Below, in pieces: positions 34,784-42,115 of a stretch of DNA of 42,993 bases. The stretch lies in NCBI GenBank assembly GCA_030748635.1, contig JASMLP010000023.1, positions 1 through 42,993 of the forward strand, given 5' to 3'. The notes under the pieces were generated by a model. The model was not told where the DNA came from. It did no database searches and saw nothing but the letters and a program-made list of their open reading frames with translations. The position numbers were made by a program, and so were the translations under genes. The first letter of the stretch is position 1. Each line of letters opens with the position of its first letter. Source of the DNA: Planctomycetota bacterium (GTDB lineage: Bacteria; Planctomycetota; JACQVV01; JASMLP01).

Positions 34784-37363
34784 TCAGTCGAGAGTTTTCA
34801 GTCGATCCAGGACTTCACTGTACCCCTTCACGATGAGCTGACCATCCGGCCCGAAGAGCCAGAGACTGGGGATACTATCCAGATCGTATTTTTCAGCCAA
34901 CGGACTGGACCACTTGACGATATTGAACTTACGCAGGTAGAGATTCTTTTTCTCTTTGGTGAAAGCCCGCAACTGCGGGTCGATGGCCTTGCAAGCCCCT
35001 CACCAATCTGCGTAAAAGTCGACCAGTGTATAGGCACCCGGCACAAGTGACTTCTCGATATCGTAGGATCGTCCATCCGAAACAACGATTTTCACGAGCG
35101 CCTTTTTCCCCGTCTGGGCATTCGGACTTGGACTCCTGGAGCTCGTTGAATTCAGAACGCCCCGCTCCAGATCTAACGTCACTCCGACCTTCCTCAAAGC
35201 CCTTTGGTGCTGCTGGAACTGTTGACGAAATTCAAACTCGGAAAGCGATTCCACGTGCCCATCACCAAAGAGCACGATACGCTGAAATTCCTCATTCGCT
35301 TCTGAAGAGTATGCCATGATGGTTTTATGAGCGTCCCGATTCGGCACTTGTAACTTATCGCTATAGGCATACAGAACTCCCTGAATTGGGAAATTCAGGA
35401 AGCCTTTCTCACGAACCTCATCGATAGAACGAGGGAAGCGCCCCACCGAATCCTGGAATAGATGAAAAGCCAAGCCCAACTGCTTGAATTCACTCTTGCG
35501 CTTCGTCCATTGAGCTTTCCCCTTGACCTTGCTCAAGGCGGGTAGGACCAGAGCCGCCCCCACGCCGACACCACCGATCAATGTGAAAATGTTTCCTGTC
35601 GGCCCGTAGGTATGCATCGTAACCCCAGACTCATCCATCTTCCATCCGCCCCCCATCCCTCGGAAGTATTTGGAAAACACTTCCGAGGAGGGAAGATCTT
35701 CCACGTCTAGGGGAGAATCCGCACCTTGCAGAAGTTCCTTCAGCGTCGGCTTGAGTCCTTCGTAGAGAGTCGACAAGGTGCGACCAAGATCGCTGTAATA
35801 AAATCCGTGCATCGATTGAGGAAGTTGCGATCTCACTTGCTTATAGTCTGAACTGGACATCAAGGTCGGTTTCCCTGAATCCAGATGTTCAAAGAAGTCT
35901 TTCAGCCCGTCCTCATCGACCTGCGCTCCCTGGGTAATGGCCAGGAAAACATGTTCCTCATCGATGCTCCAGGAAACGCTCATTGGGACCGGACCTTCAT
36001 CCGACTGAATTCGGAATATTTTCCGGTCTCCTTGCATTCGATTCTGGATCTTCTCTTGAATTCCGACGGCGTCCAAAATCTTCGATAGAACTTCCTGAAA
36101 ACGCTTTCCATCCTCGATACGAGCGACAATCACATTCGAGGAACCTATCGCGTTCGGATTGAATGCCCCACCCGCAGACATCGTCACCGGACCACCGATC
36201 GTTACAAAATCTTTCCCAAAAAGGGCAAGGATTTCATCCAGACTCACACCCGTATTATTTTTCAATTCGGCCAACCCCGACTCGAACTCCTCATAAGTAT
36301 CCGGGTCGATCCCTTTCACCATTTTCCGAACTTCAGACAGAATCGCGGGCAAATCCATGCCAAAAGCGCTGTAGGAGAGAGCGTCTTTCGAGGCGAACTT
36401 GGCCATCGAGCCATCTATAGGCCCCGGATTCAACGCTTCCAGAATACGAGTCAAACCCTTTCGCTCGGGAGTCATCCCGACAAAGAGCGTCTCTGTCATG
36501 CCCTCACCGGAGAGGCCCAGACCTCCGGCCATCGTCTTGATGGTTTCCACGCCAAGCACCTCGGCGATCGGCTGGAATTCTCCGGGAAGAATGTTCTGCT
36601 GCTTCAAAGTGGCAAGCAGCCCCTCCAGATTCAGGTACATTTCCCCCAACCCTACGGTCTGGTGGACCCTTTTCATCGAGGCCTGGTATTGCCCGTCCGA
36701 TTCCAACGTACCCGTCATATCACCAAAGAGGTGAGCCAGATAAAAAGTCATAAGACTCTTGTCGACCGTCACGAAAAGACGGCCTTTCTCGTGTGTCAGG
36801 AAAAAATTAATGTCGTTTTTGGGGGGACCGATTCGTAGCACCTTCCCCTCGCCAACGGTCATCTTTTCGACGAATTCAGGTTTTTGTTCACGAACCATCT
36901 CGATCAGAAGATCGAGCGCTTTCTCGACAATCTCACGTTGCTCCCCATACTCCGCGGAAAGAAAAAACCCAACTTCCGGGGGGCCGTTTTTCACTTGCCG
37001 AAAACGGGTCACACCGAGAGCTAATTCTCCGGCACAGAGTCGGCCAGGGAATTGCATTAATGAAACACCCACCCGTTGATTAAACAGTTTCTGAAACTCC
37101 TGGAAGTCCCGATCCGACTCCATCTCCTTCATTACTAGAACTTTGAGTTTCTGATAGATTTTCTGAATCTGGGGATCTTTCCAGAAGCGGTAGAGCGCGG
37201 CCTTCTGAAACCCTTTCCAGCCTGCTGGAACATCCGGAGATCGCAAAAGCAAAAGGGTGTCTTTGGGCAAATAGGACGCGATGGATTCGCCCCCCATAAC
37301 CGGAACGTTCAGCAGAAAAACTACGGACAGAAGACAAACCAAGAATCCTCGCGACAGCCTCAT
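34784..37363 (-). CDS. Probable selenoprotein: exported DUF3352-like / pseudopilin-like / Sec-thioredoxin fusion
   Basis: The reading frame is interrupted only by a TGA at 35000-35002 and then continues for 71 codons to a TGA at 34784-34786. The TGA occupies the first Cys position of a thioredoxin active site: VDFYADW-U-GACKAI. The part after it has the expected Trx features (KFNIVKWSSPLAEKYDLDSIPSLWLF with the cis-Pro in SIPS; FGPDGQLIVKGY). Read through as selenocysteine (residue 788) it gives 859 aa: signal peptide (1-25), a large DUF3352-like region beginning YLPKDTLLLLRSPD, a hydrophobic helix (about 594-612) with pseudopilin/DUF1559-like features (LPALSKVKGKAQW, FGDGHVESL), a Ser/Pro-rich linker and the Trx domain (about 753-859). 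The ATG at 37361-37363 is 6 nt from AGGAG; another ATG precedes it directly. An alternative is a nonsense-truncated gene, but intact downstream coding argues against it. Confidence 0.85.
34966..35002 (-). promoter_or_regulatory. Candidate bacterial SECIS element with Sec UGA codon
   Basis: The UGA (35000-35002) is followed after 20 nt by a stem CCCGC (34975-34979) and GCGGG (34966-34970) closing a 4-nt loop, AGUU. The loop begins 25 nt from the UGA and has G at its second position, both within the published limits for bacterial SECIS elements (loop 16-37 nt from UGA; G in the first two loop positions), where SelB binds. Folding of the longer region was not computed. Confidence 0.65.
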
Positions 37364-37411
37364 CATGAGCTCCTTCGCTAATTTCGGGACGAATCGATCG
37401 TTGGACCTCGA

Positions 37412-37440
37412 AGCGTATCCCTTGAGAGGGGGACTGTCAA
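37412..37440 (-). promoter_or_regulatory. Sigma-70 promoter of the selenoprotein gene
   Basis: A perfect TTGACA (37435-37440) and TACGCT (37412-37417) are 17 nt apart. The -35 overlaps the last bases of ruvC, so the selenoprotein gene is likely transcribed independently, with a leader of about 40 nt. Confidence 0.6.
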
Positions 37441-37919
37441 CGAGGCGCAGATAGCCGATGACAATGACACAAAGCCACTGCCAAGGCATCCGCAGCATCC
37501 GCCTGTGGAATACTTTCAAGCCCAAGAATCGCCTGTACCATCCGTTGCACCTGAACCTTATCGGCCCGCCCGTTCCCCACCACCGCCTTTTTGACCCGAG
37601 CGGCTGGATATTGGTGCACTTCGAGACTTTCTCGCGCCGCGAGTAACAGGATCACACCGCGAGCCTCACCCAAACGCATGGTGGACTGGATGTTCCGACC
37701 AACGAAAGCTTCTTCCACCGCCAAGATATCCGGCTGAAAATGTCGTACTTGCTCTTCCAGGCCGCGAAAGACCTCATTCAGTCGCTGAGCTATGCTTCCC
37801 TTCGCAGTGGTCCGAACGGTGCCTCCCCCGAGATAGCGTGGATCGCCCCGCAATTCAGCTTCCACCACTCCATAACCTACCAAGCGGGTTCCCGGATCGA
37901 TTCCCATGACAATAGCCAT
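37437..37919 (-). CDS. ruvC: Holliday junction resolvase RuvC
   Basis: The 160-aa product is full length and has the four catalytic acidic residues in context: GIDPGTRLVGYG (Asp7), LAVEEAFVGRN (Glu), and ADAADALAVALCH with two Asp near the C-terminus. RuvC cuts Holliday junctions moved by RuvAB during recombination repair. No ruvA or ruvB lies next to it. The ATG at 37917-37919 has no Shine-Dalgarno; TATACT ends 7 nt upstream, predicting a leaderless mRNA. The stop overlaps the -35 of the selenoprotein promoter. Confidence 0.95.
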   Translation of the reverse strand: MAIVMGIDPGTRLVGYGVVEAELRGDPRYLGGGTVRTTAKGSIAQRLNEVFRGLEEQVRHFQPDILAVEEAFVGRNIQSTMRLGEARGVILLLAARESLEVHQYPAARVKKAVVGNGRADKVQVQRMVQAILGLESIPQADAADALAVALCHCHRLSAPR

Positions 37920-37926
37920 AAACGTC

Positions 37927-37932
37927 AGTATA
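37927..37932 (-). promoter_or_regulatory. -10 box (TATACT) for a leaderless ruvC mRNA
   Basis: TATACT (5 of 6) ends 7 nt before the ruvC ATG, placing the predicted start on or next to the A of ATG. The -35 position has only a weak TTCGGT, similar to the TTCGGC in front of the GTPase -10. Confidence 0.5.
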
Positions 37933-38004
37933 CCTCAGGGTTGAAGTGTACCGAAAACCTCTTGCTTCGAAGGCGGGATCCAAACCCAACCAACGGGTCG
38001 AGAT

Positions 38005-38460
38005 TCAAGCCATGAGCATCAAGGTGGAAATACGAGCATTCTGCTTCAGATCCAACCCACGTTCGCTCACGATCAAGGGAAGAGAAATCGTTGCCTCCTC
38101 AATCGATGTCGGGATAGCAATGAGAGGATGATAAGCACCACAAGAAAGCAGTCGAGGAGATGGACTGACTTGCCCCAACGAAATCCCGGACATCCGGATC
38201 TTTTCGTTCAACTCAATCCAGTAGGCCCCAGGATCCAGAAACCACCAGCCAAATTCTTCCCCCGGATCACGAACCTCCGGTGAAATTGTATTCTTGGGCG
38301 CAGACCGGAATTGGGAACCTCCGAAATCGAGCACACCAGGCCCTTCGAACCGCCCCACCGTCGCAACAGTCAATTCCACCCAGCGCTCGAAAACCTGTTG
38401 CTCGGCGTGAATAGAGCCTTCGATCCGCTTGAAGATTTCGGTCCCAGAAAGGACTTTCAC
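38005..38460 (-). CDS. dUTPase/dCTP deaminase-fold protein, probably non-catalytic
   Basis: The 151-aa protein resembles the trimeric dUTPase/Dcd fold: WWFLDPGAYWIELNEKIRM (compare the PGxYLVxxNE pattern), GQVSPSPRLLSCGA (compare PRSSxxRNG), and a C-terminal RGLDLKQNARISTLML (compare the GARIAQL strand). The motif with the catalytic Asp between them (normally D-x-G-Y-x-G) is replaced by IPTSIEEATISLPL, so nucleotide hydrolysis or deamination is unlikely. The start is a GTG (38458-38460) overlapping the upstream TGA as GTGA, tying it to the 217-aa unknown protein. It could be a binding protein or subunit. The family call is from pattern only. Confidence 0.72.
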   Translation of the reverse strand: MKVLSGTEIFKRIEGSIHAEQQVFERWVELTVATVGRFEGPGVLDFGGSQFRSAPKNTISPEVRDPGEEFGWWFLDPGAYWIELNEKIRMSGISLGQVSPSPRLLSCGAYHPLIAIPTSIEEATISLPLIVSERGLDLKQNARISTLMLMA

Positions 38461-39110
38461 GAATCCTCAGAAAACAGCTGATCGATAAGTTCATCCAATT
38501 TCTGAACCTCTTGCTCCCACTGTTCGAGAATTTGCCCCAGTTCGTACTCGAGAATATCGCCCAAAGCGACCAGGTCCTGCCCCCTCAGAGCCGCATTGGC
38601 TTCCTCGAGAATTTCCTGAAAATCCGACATCGATGCTGTATTTACCTCGAACTTCTCGCCCCCCCCCTCCTTGGACGATTCACACAGCACCACAATATTG
38701 ATCAGACACTTCTGCACCAAGGCCAGCGCTTCCAGATTGCCGGAGAGACAACGATACCCCTCCTCGACCCTGCCGGTCTGAAAATGGGTGGTTGTTTCTA
38801 CCAAACTCTCACCGATCTTGGGCAAATGCTCACGAACCTGACCTAGAACACTTCTGGCCAGCAATCCCTTCTGGATTACCTCGAGTTCCAAGCAGACATA
38901 GTCGGTCACGGGGTTTTCTAGCAGAACACTCTCCCGCTCCCGGGTCAAGATCGATCCGTCCAGAGTCAAACCGGTTATAGCCATCTGGTTTTCGGTCATC
39001 GTCACTCGCAGACCTTCCAACACAGCTCCCAGCTTGGCACCCTCTTCGGGCTGAATGATATCTTCTTCCCCGTTAATCTTGATTTTCATCGGCACATCGA
39101 TCGCATTCAT
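38457..39110 (-). CDS. Protein of unknown function (217 aa)
   Basis: I do not recognise a family. The N-terminal 75 residues look like a small beta-rich, ubiquitin- or TGS-like unit (MKIKINGEEDIIQPEEGAKLGAVLEGL; TMTENQMAITGLTLDG). The remainder is helical and acidic (REHLPKIGESLVETTTHF; EILEEANAALRGQDLVALGDILEYELG; WEQEVQKLDELIDQLFSED), as in four-helix adaptor or chaperone-like proteins. It is coupled by GTGA to the dUTPase-fold gene. The flagellin genes are about 1.3 kb away on the same strand, so a flagellar-export accessory role is conceivable but not supported by any motif. AAGGA lies upstream of the ATG at a long spacing. Confidence 0.75.
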   Translation of the reverse strand: MNAIDVPMKIKINGEEDIIQPEEGAKLGAVLEGLRVTMTENQMAITGLTLDGSILTRERESVLLENPVTDYVCLELEVIQKGLLARSVLGQVREHLPKIGESLVETTTHFQTGRVEEGYRCLSGNLEALALVQKCLINIVVLCESSKEGGGEKFEVNTASMSDFQEILEEANAALRGQDLVALGDILEYELGQILEQWEQEVQKLDELIDQLFSEDS

Positions 39111-39255
39111 CTCAACTGGTCCTTAACACGAATAAGAGTACACACGAAGCCCCTGCTAAGGCAAGCTATCGACCATATCCACATATTTCTTGACCCCCTA
39201 AAGAAATTCTTTTTTCTTGAACTCATAGCCTCGGCACTTTGCGTTCGGTGTCAAT

Positions 39256-39279
39256 CCGAATTAGGATATTCAAATTCGG
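39256..39279. repeat. Inverted repeat in the divergent intergenic region
   Basis: CCGAATT (39256-39262) and AATTCGG (39273-39279) form a perfect 7-bp dyad around a 10-nt centre containing TAGGATATT. It lies 44 nt before the TolB-like start and between divergent genes, a typical place for an operator. Function is unproven. Confidence 0.4.
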
Positions 39280-39323
39280 GGTTTCACTCTTTGAGCCCTC
39301 AACTACGATCGAGGTTTTCGAGC

Positions 39324-40322
39324 ATGAAGCAATTCCCAGGCACTCTTGTTCTGGCAAGCATCTTTCTTTCCATGGGAGTCGGTTGTATTTCCTCCCGAGT
39401 CGACGTTACCAACGACCCGGCGCAGAAAGGCCGAGACCCGGAAGCTACGCGTCAACCTTCCGCAAGATACAAAGACCTCAAACAGCATACGTTTTACCGA
39501 ATCGGTGCCGTTTCTGATCCAGAGGTGGATGCCAAAAATAGAATCCTCTACTTCGCGAGCACCCACGATACGCCCGATTACAATCTCTATGTAAAATCGT
39601 TTCGCAGAGGAGCGGTCATACGCCTCACCTCTGATTCTGGAAATGAACGGTCCCCTCGTCTTTCTCCGGATGGCAGATGGTTAGCCTACACCAGCGACCG
39701 AAACAAAAACTGGGACATCTTCCTGCTAGACCTAACCCAACCGGAGGCGACCCCAAAGCAGTTGACACAAGATGCGAGTGATGAACTCGCTCCAAGTTGG
39801 TCTCCCGATGGTACCGAAATTTATTTCACCGCTTTCAGCCATCAAAGCGGGAAATGGAAAATATGGCGCTACGACCTTTCCTCTCGCCAGACCATCCAGG
39901 TTGGAACGGAAATCGACGGCCTCTTTCCTCGACCATCTCCCGAAGGACATGTGATCGCATTTCACCGATTCCGAAATCGAACCCCTGCCTGGGCCTCTCT
40001 GTGGACGATTCGCCCGAACGGCACTGTCCCCACAGAAATCCTCACCCGCGACACCTGGGCCGCCATCACCCCGACCTGGTCTCCAGATGGGCAGAACCTC
40101 GCCTTTTCAACCGTGGCCAAAAGTTTGGAACGTCGACTTCATCCGATCGGCGCCGATGACATATGGACCCTTCGACGGGACGGCACCGAACTTCAGCAAA
40201 TTACGGAACACCCGGCCTCCGACTGGAGCCCAACGTGGATCCGCCTCCCCGGTGAGGAACGTATATTTTTTGCCTCGGACCGTTCCGGCACGTCCAACAT
40301 CTGGAGTATTCGAGTTCGTTAG
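39324..40322 (+). CDS. TolB-like beta-propeller lipoprotein
   Basis: The 332-aa protein has a lipoprotein signal peptide (MKQFPGTLVLASIFLSMGVGC; lipidated Cys at about 21) and repeated TolB/WD40-like blades with the signature SPDG: LSPDGRWLAYTSDRNKNWDIF, WSPDGTEIYFTA, PSPEGHVIAFH, WSPDGQNLAFST and IFFASDRSGTSNIWSI. Each repeat of about 45-50 residues forms one propeller blade. TolB-like propellers bind partner proteins in the periplasm; without a tol-pal context a specific role is not inferable. The ATG at 39324 was preferred to an upstream TTG at 39291 because the signal peptide starts there and GAGG precedes it. It converges on the flagellin gene, 71 nt apart. Confidence 0.88.
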   Translation: MKQFPGTLVLASIFLSMGVGCISSRVDVTNDPAQKGRDPEATRQPSARYKDLKQHTFYRIGAVSDPEVDAKNRILYFASTHDTPDYNLYVKSFRRGAVIRLTSDSGNERSPRLSPDGRWLAYTSDRNKNWDIFLLDLTQPEATPKQLTQDASDELAPSWSPDGTEIYFTAFSHQSGKWKIWRYDLSSRQTIQVGTEIDGLFPRPSPEGHVIAFHRFRNRTPAWASLWTIRPNGTVPTEILTRDTWAAITPTWSPDGQNLAFSTVAKSLERRLHPIGADDIWTLRRDGTELQQITEHPASDWSPTWIRLPGEERIFFASDRSGTSNIWSIRVR

Positions 40323-40393
40323 CCGGATCAACCCCAGGCCCTACCCACCACCTATCGACATCCTTCAGGCGTATCGACGCCCGAAAATCACTC

Positions 40394-41866
40394 TTACGGC
40401 AACAGATCAAGAACGTTCCGAGGAAGCAGGTTTGCAGACCCCAAAACGCTTGCTCCAACAGAAAGCAGGACCTGAGTGCGAGTGAGATCCGCCGTTGCAT
40501 GAGCAAAATCCAGGTCGCGCACAAAACTTTCACTTTCCGTGATATTTTCCAGGGCGACGCTTAGACTCCGCGCATGGGGATCAAGCAAGTTTTTATCCAG
40601 CCCCCCGAGGTGAGATCGAGTTTGCAAAACCTCCGCGAGAACGTGATCGAGAATCCGTATCGCATTTTGTGGATTACTTTGCAGATCATTACTTCCACCA
40701 GAAATCAGACTATGAAGAAATCCCCCAACCGTTCCTCCCCCGGCTGGACGCTGCTCCTCAAAATATCCGAGCTCATCGCTATCCATGCTTGGCAAGGCAA
40801 TCGTAATCTGTTCGGAATCCAACCCATACGAACCCACGGATAGCCCCAATCCTCCTCGCTCGATTTGAAAGGAAAATGAGACCAAGGACTGGGCTGCAGA
40901 GGCGGTAAAAAGGACATCTCCCTGAAGCAACTTCGATCGGAATCGAACACTTCGGCCATCAATCTGAACGTCATCCCCAAATGCGTTGGAAGCTCCAAGG
41001 AAATTCCCCTCAAGATCTTCACCATTCGCAAGACCCGTTTGACCGGTGTAATTCCCCGAAATAACCTCGACCCGAATCATCTGACGACTTCCGAATTCCT
41101 CGCTGTAAAGGATATTCCCCGAAGAGTACACCCCCGTAAATTCTCGCACCCTATTCACCTCGTCCGCGATGGAACCGACAGCGATAACACCTACTGGCAC
41201 TGTAGATGGAGAAGGAATCGCAACATCTTCCACCCCCAATTCACCGGTGATGCGCAAAACCCCTCCACTCGGATTGGTGAAAATCCCCGCGTTCAAACTC
41301 GCGCGAGTCGCGCTCTGAGTGATCCTCGCAGAAAGAACCACAGCGTTTGATGATCCAAAATAGACTCTCCGAAAAGAAGAGTCCGTGATGCCGACAGGAT
41401 TTCCATTGACCTGCACTGGAGTATCGACAACAAACTCCAAGCTACCATCGATCAGTTTCTCACGCCCATACCGAGTTGTCCCGGCGATCCGGTCGATCGA
41501 AGAAATGGCCTGATCCACGGCCTCTTGCTGAACCAAGAGCTGATCTTTTGACTGCCCCCCTGTCTGGCTAGCAGAAATCGCCATAGAACGAATCGAAACG
41601 ATTTGATCGTGTATTTCCTGGAGTGCCGAGTCGGCTGTAGCAAGAAGATTCCTGTTTGTTTGGGTATTTTCCAGAGCTTGATCGACCCCGGATATCTGCG
41701 CCCGAAAGAGTTCACTGATCACAAGTCCGGAAGGATCATCCGAAGCCTTCTGAATTCTCAAACCGGAAGAAAGCTTTTGGAGCGCACCACTATTTTGGGC
41801 ATCGGCACTCCGGAGCTGCCCAATAGCTCGAAGAGCTTCTAGATTATGATTGATTCGTAAGCTCAC
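40394..41866 (-). CDS. fliC: Flagellin (490 aa)
   Basis: Flagellin forms the helical filament. The start is a GTG at 41864-41866, seven nt after a perfect GGAGG; the protein then begins VSLRINHNLEALRAIGQL, the normal flagellin N-terminus. The N-terminal D0/D1 helices (1-145) include KLSSGLRIQKASDDPSGLVIS and ATADSALQEIHDQIVSIR. The variable centre (about 145-400) carries GILRITGELGVEDV-like and EVISGNYTGQTG-like segments shared with the second flagellin. The C-terminal D1/D0 (about 400-490) has ARSLSVALENITESES and ends ANLLPRNVLDLLP. It lies behind a second flagellin gene with its own terminator, so it is probably transcribed separately. Confidence 0.95.
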   Translation of the reverse strand: MSLRINHNLEALRAIGQLRSADAQNSGALQKLSSGLRIQKASDDPSGLVISELFRAQISGVDQALENTQTNRNLLATADSALQEIHDQIVSIRSMAISASQTGGQSKDQLLVQQEAVDQAISSIDRIAGTTRYGREKLIDGSLEFVVDTPVQVNGNPVGITDSSFRRVYFGSSNAVVLSARITQSATRASLNAGIFTNPSGGVLRITGELGVEDVAIPSPSTVPVGVIAVGSIADEVNRVREFTGVYSSGNILYSEEFGSRQMIRVEVISGNYTGQTGLANGEDLEGNFLGASNAFGDDVQIDGRSVRFRSKLLQGDVLFTASAAQSLVSFSFQIERGGLGLSVGSYGLDSEQITIALPSMDSDELGYFEEQRPAGGGTVGGFLHSLISGGSNDLQSNPQNAIRILDHVLAEVLQTRSHLGGLDKNLLDPHARSLSVALENITESESFVRDLDFAHATADLTRTQVLLSVGASVLGSANLLPRNVLDLLP

Positions 41867-42035
41867 GAAGGCGCCTCCATACCGAAGACACCGCAAAGAG
41901 CCCCTGCCCAACCCGAATCATCACACAACACCGTGGGATCGCTTGGAAGCTGTATATTTTGAGAAAATTCAACACAGAAACCTCTACGTGAACCCAATCC
42001 AATTGCATCCATCCGCTATTACGAACACCAGGAAA

Positions 42036-42062
42036 GGCGACCAGAAACGAATTCCGGTCGCC
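42036..42062 (-). terminator. Rho-independent terminator after the second flagellin gene
   Basis: On the minus strand GGCGACCGGAA and TTCTGGTCGCC form an 11-bp stem with one G-T pair around the loop TTCGT, followed by TTTCCT. It starts 53 nt after the flagellin stop codon. It is the best terminator candidate in the window and separates the two flagellin transcripts. Confidence 0.75.
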
Positions 42063-42115
42063 GTCCTAGAGGAAATGTCCGGAAGGCAACGTGAATTACC
42101 CTCCAGGCGTCATCA

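Noticed and set aside
34784-34972. A separate small thioredoxin-like gene starting at TTG 34970-34972
   Set aside because: It is in the same frame as the large upstream gene, has no active-site Cys pair or Shine-Dalgarno of its own, and is best explained as the C-terminal part behind a Sec UGA.
37367-37525. N-terminal extension of the selenoprotein gene
   Set aside because: It runs into ruvC, contains the likely promoter, and the signal peptide plus AGGAG lie at 37363.
40368-40382. GGCGT/ACGCC hairpin between the TolB-like and flagellin genes
   Set aside because: Short 5-bp stem without a U-run on either strand; terminator function cannot be supported.
41938-41962. Sigma-28-like site upstream of the flagellin
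   Set aside because: Only a CAAA and a CGAT core match at roughly the right spacing; too weak to call, although a FliA promoter would be expected there.
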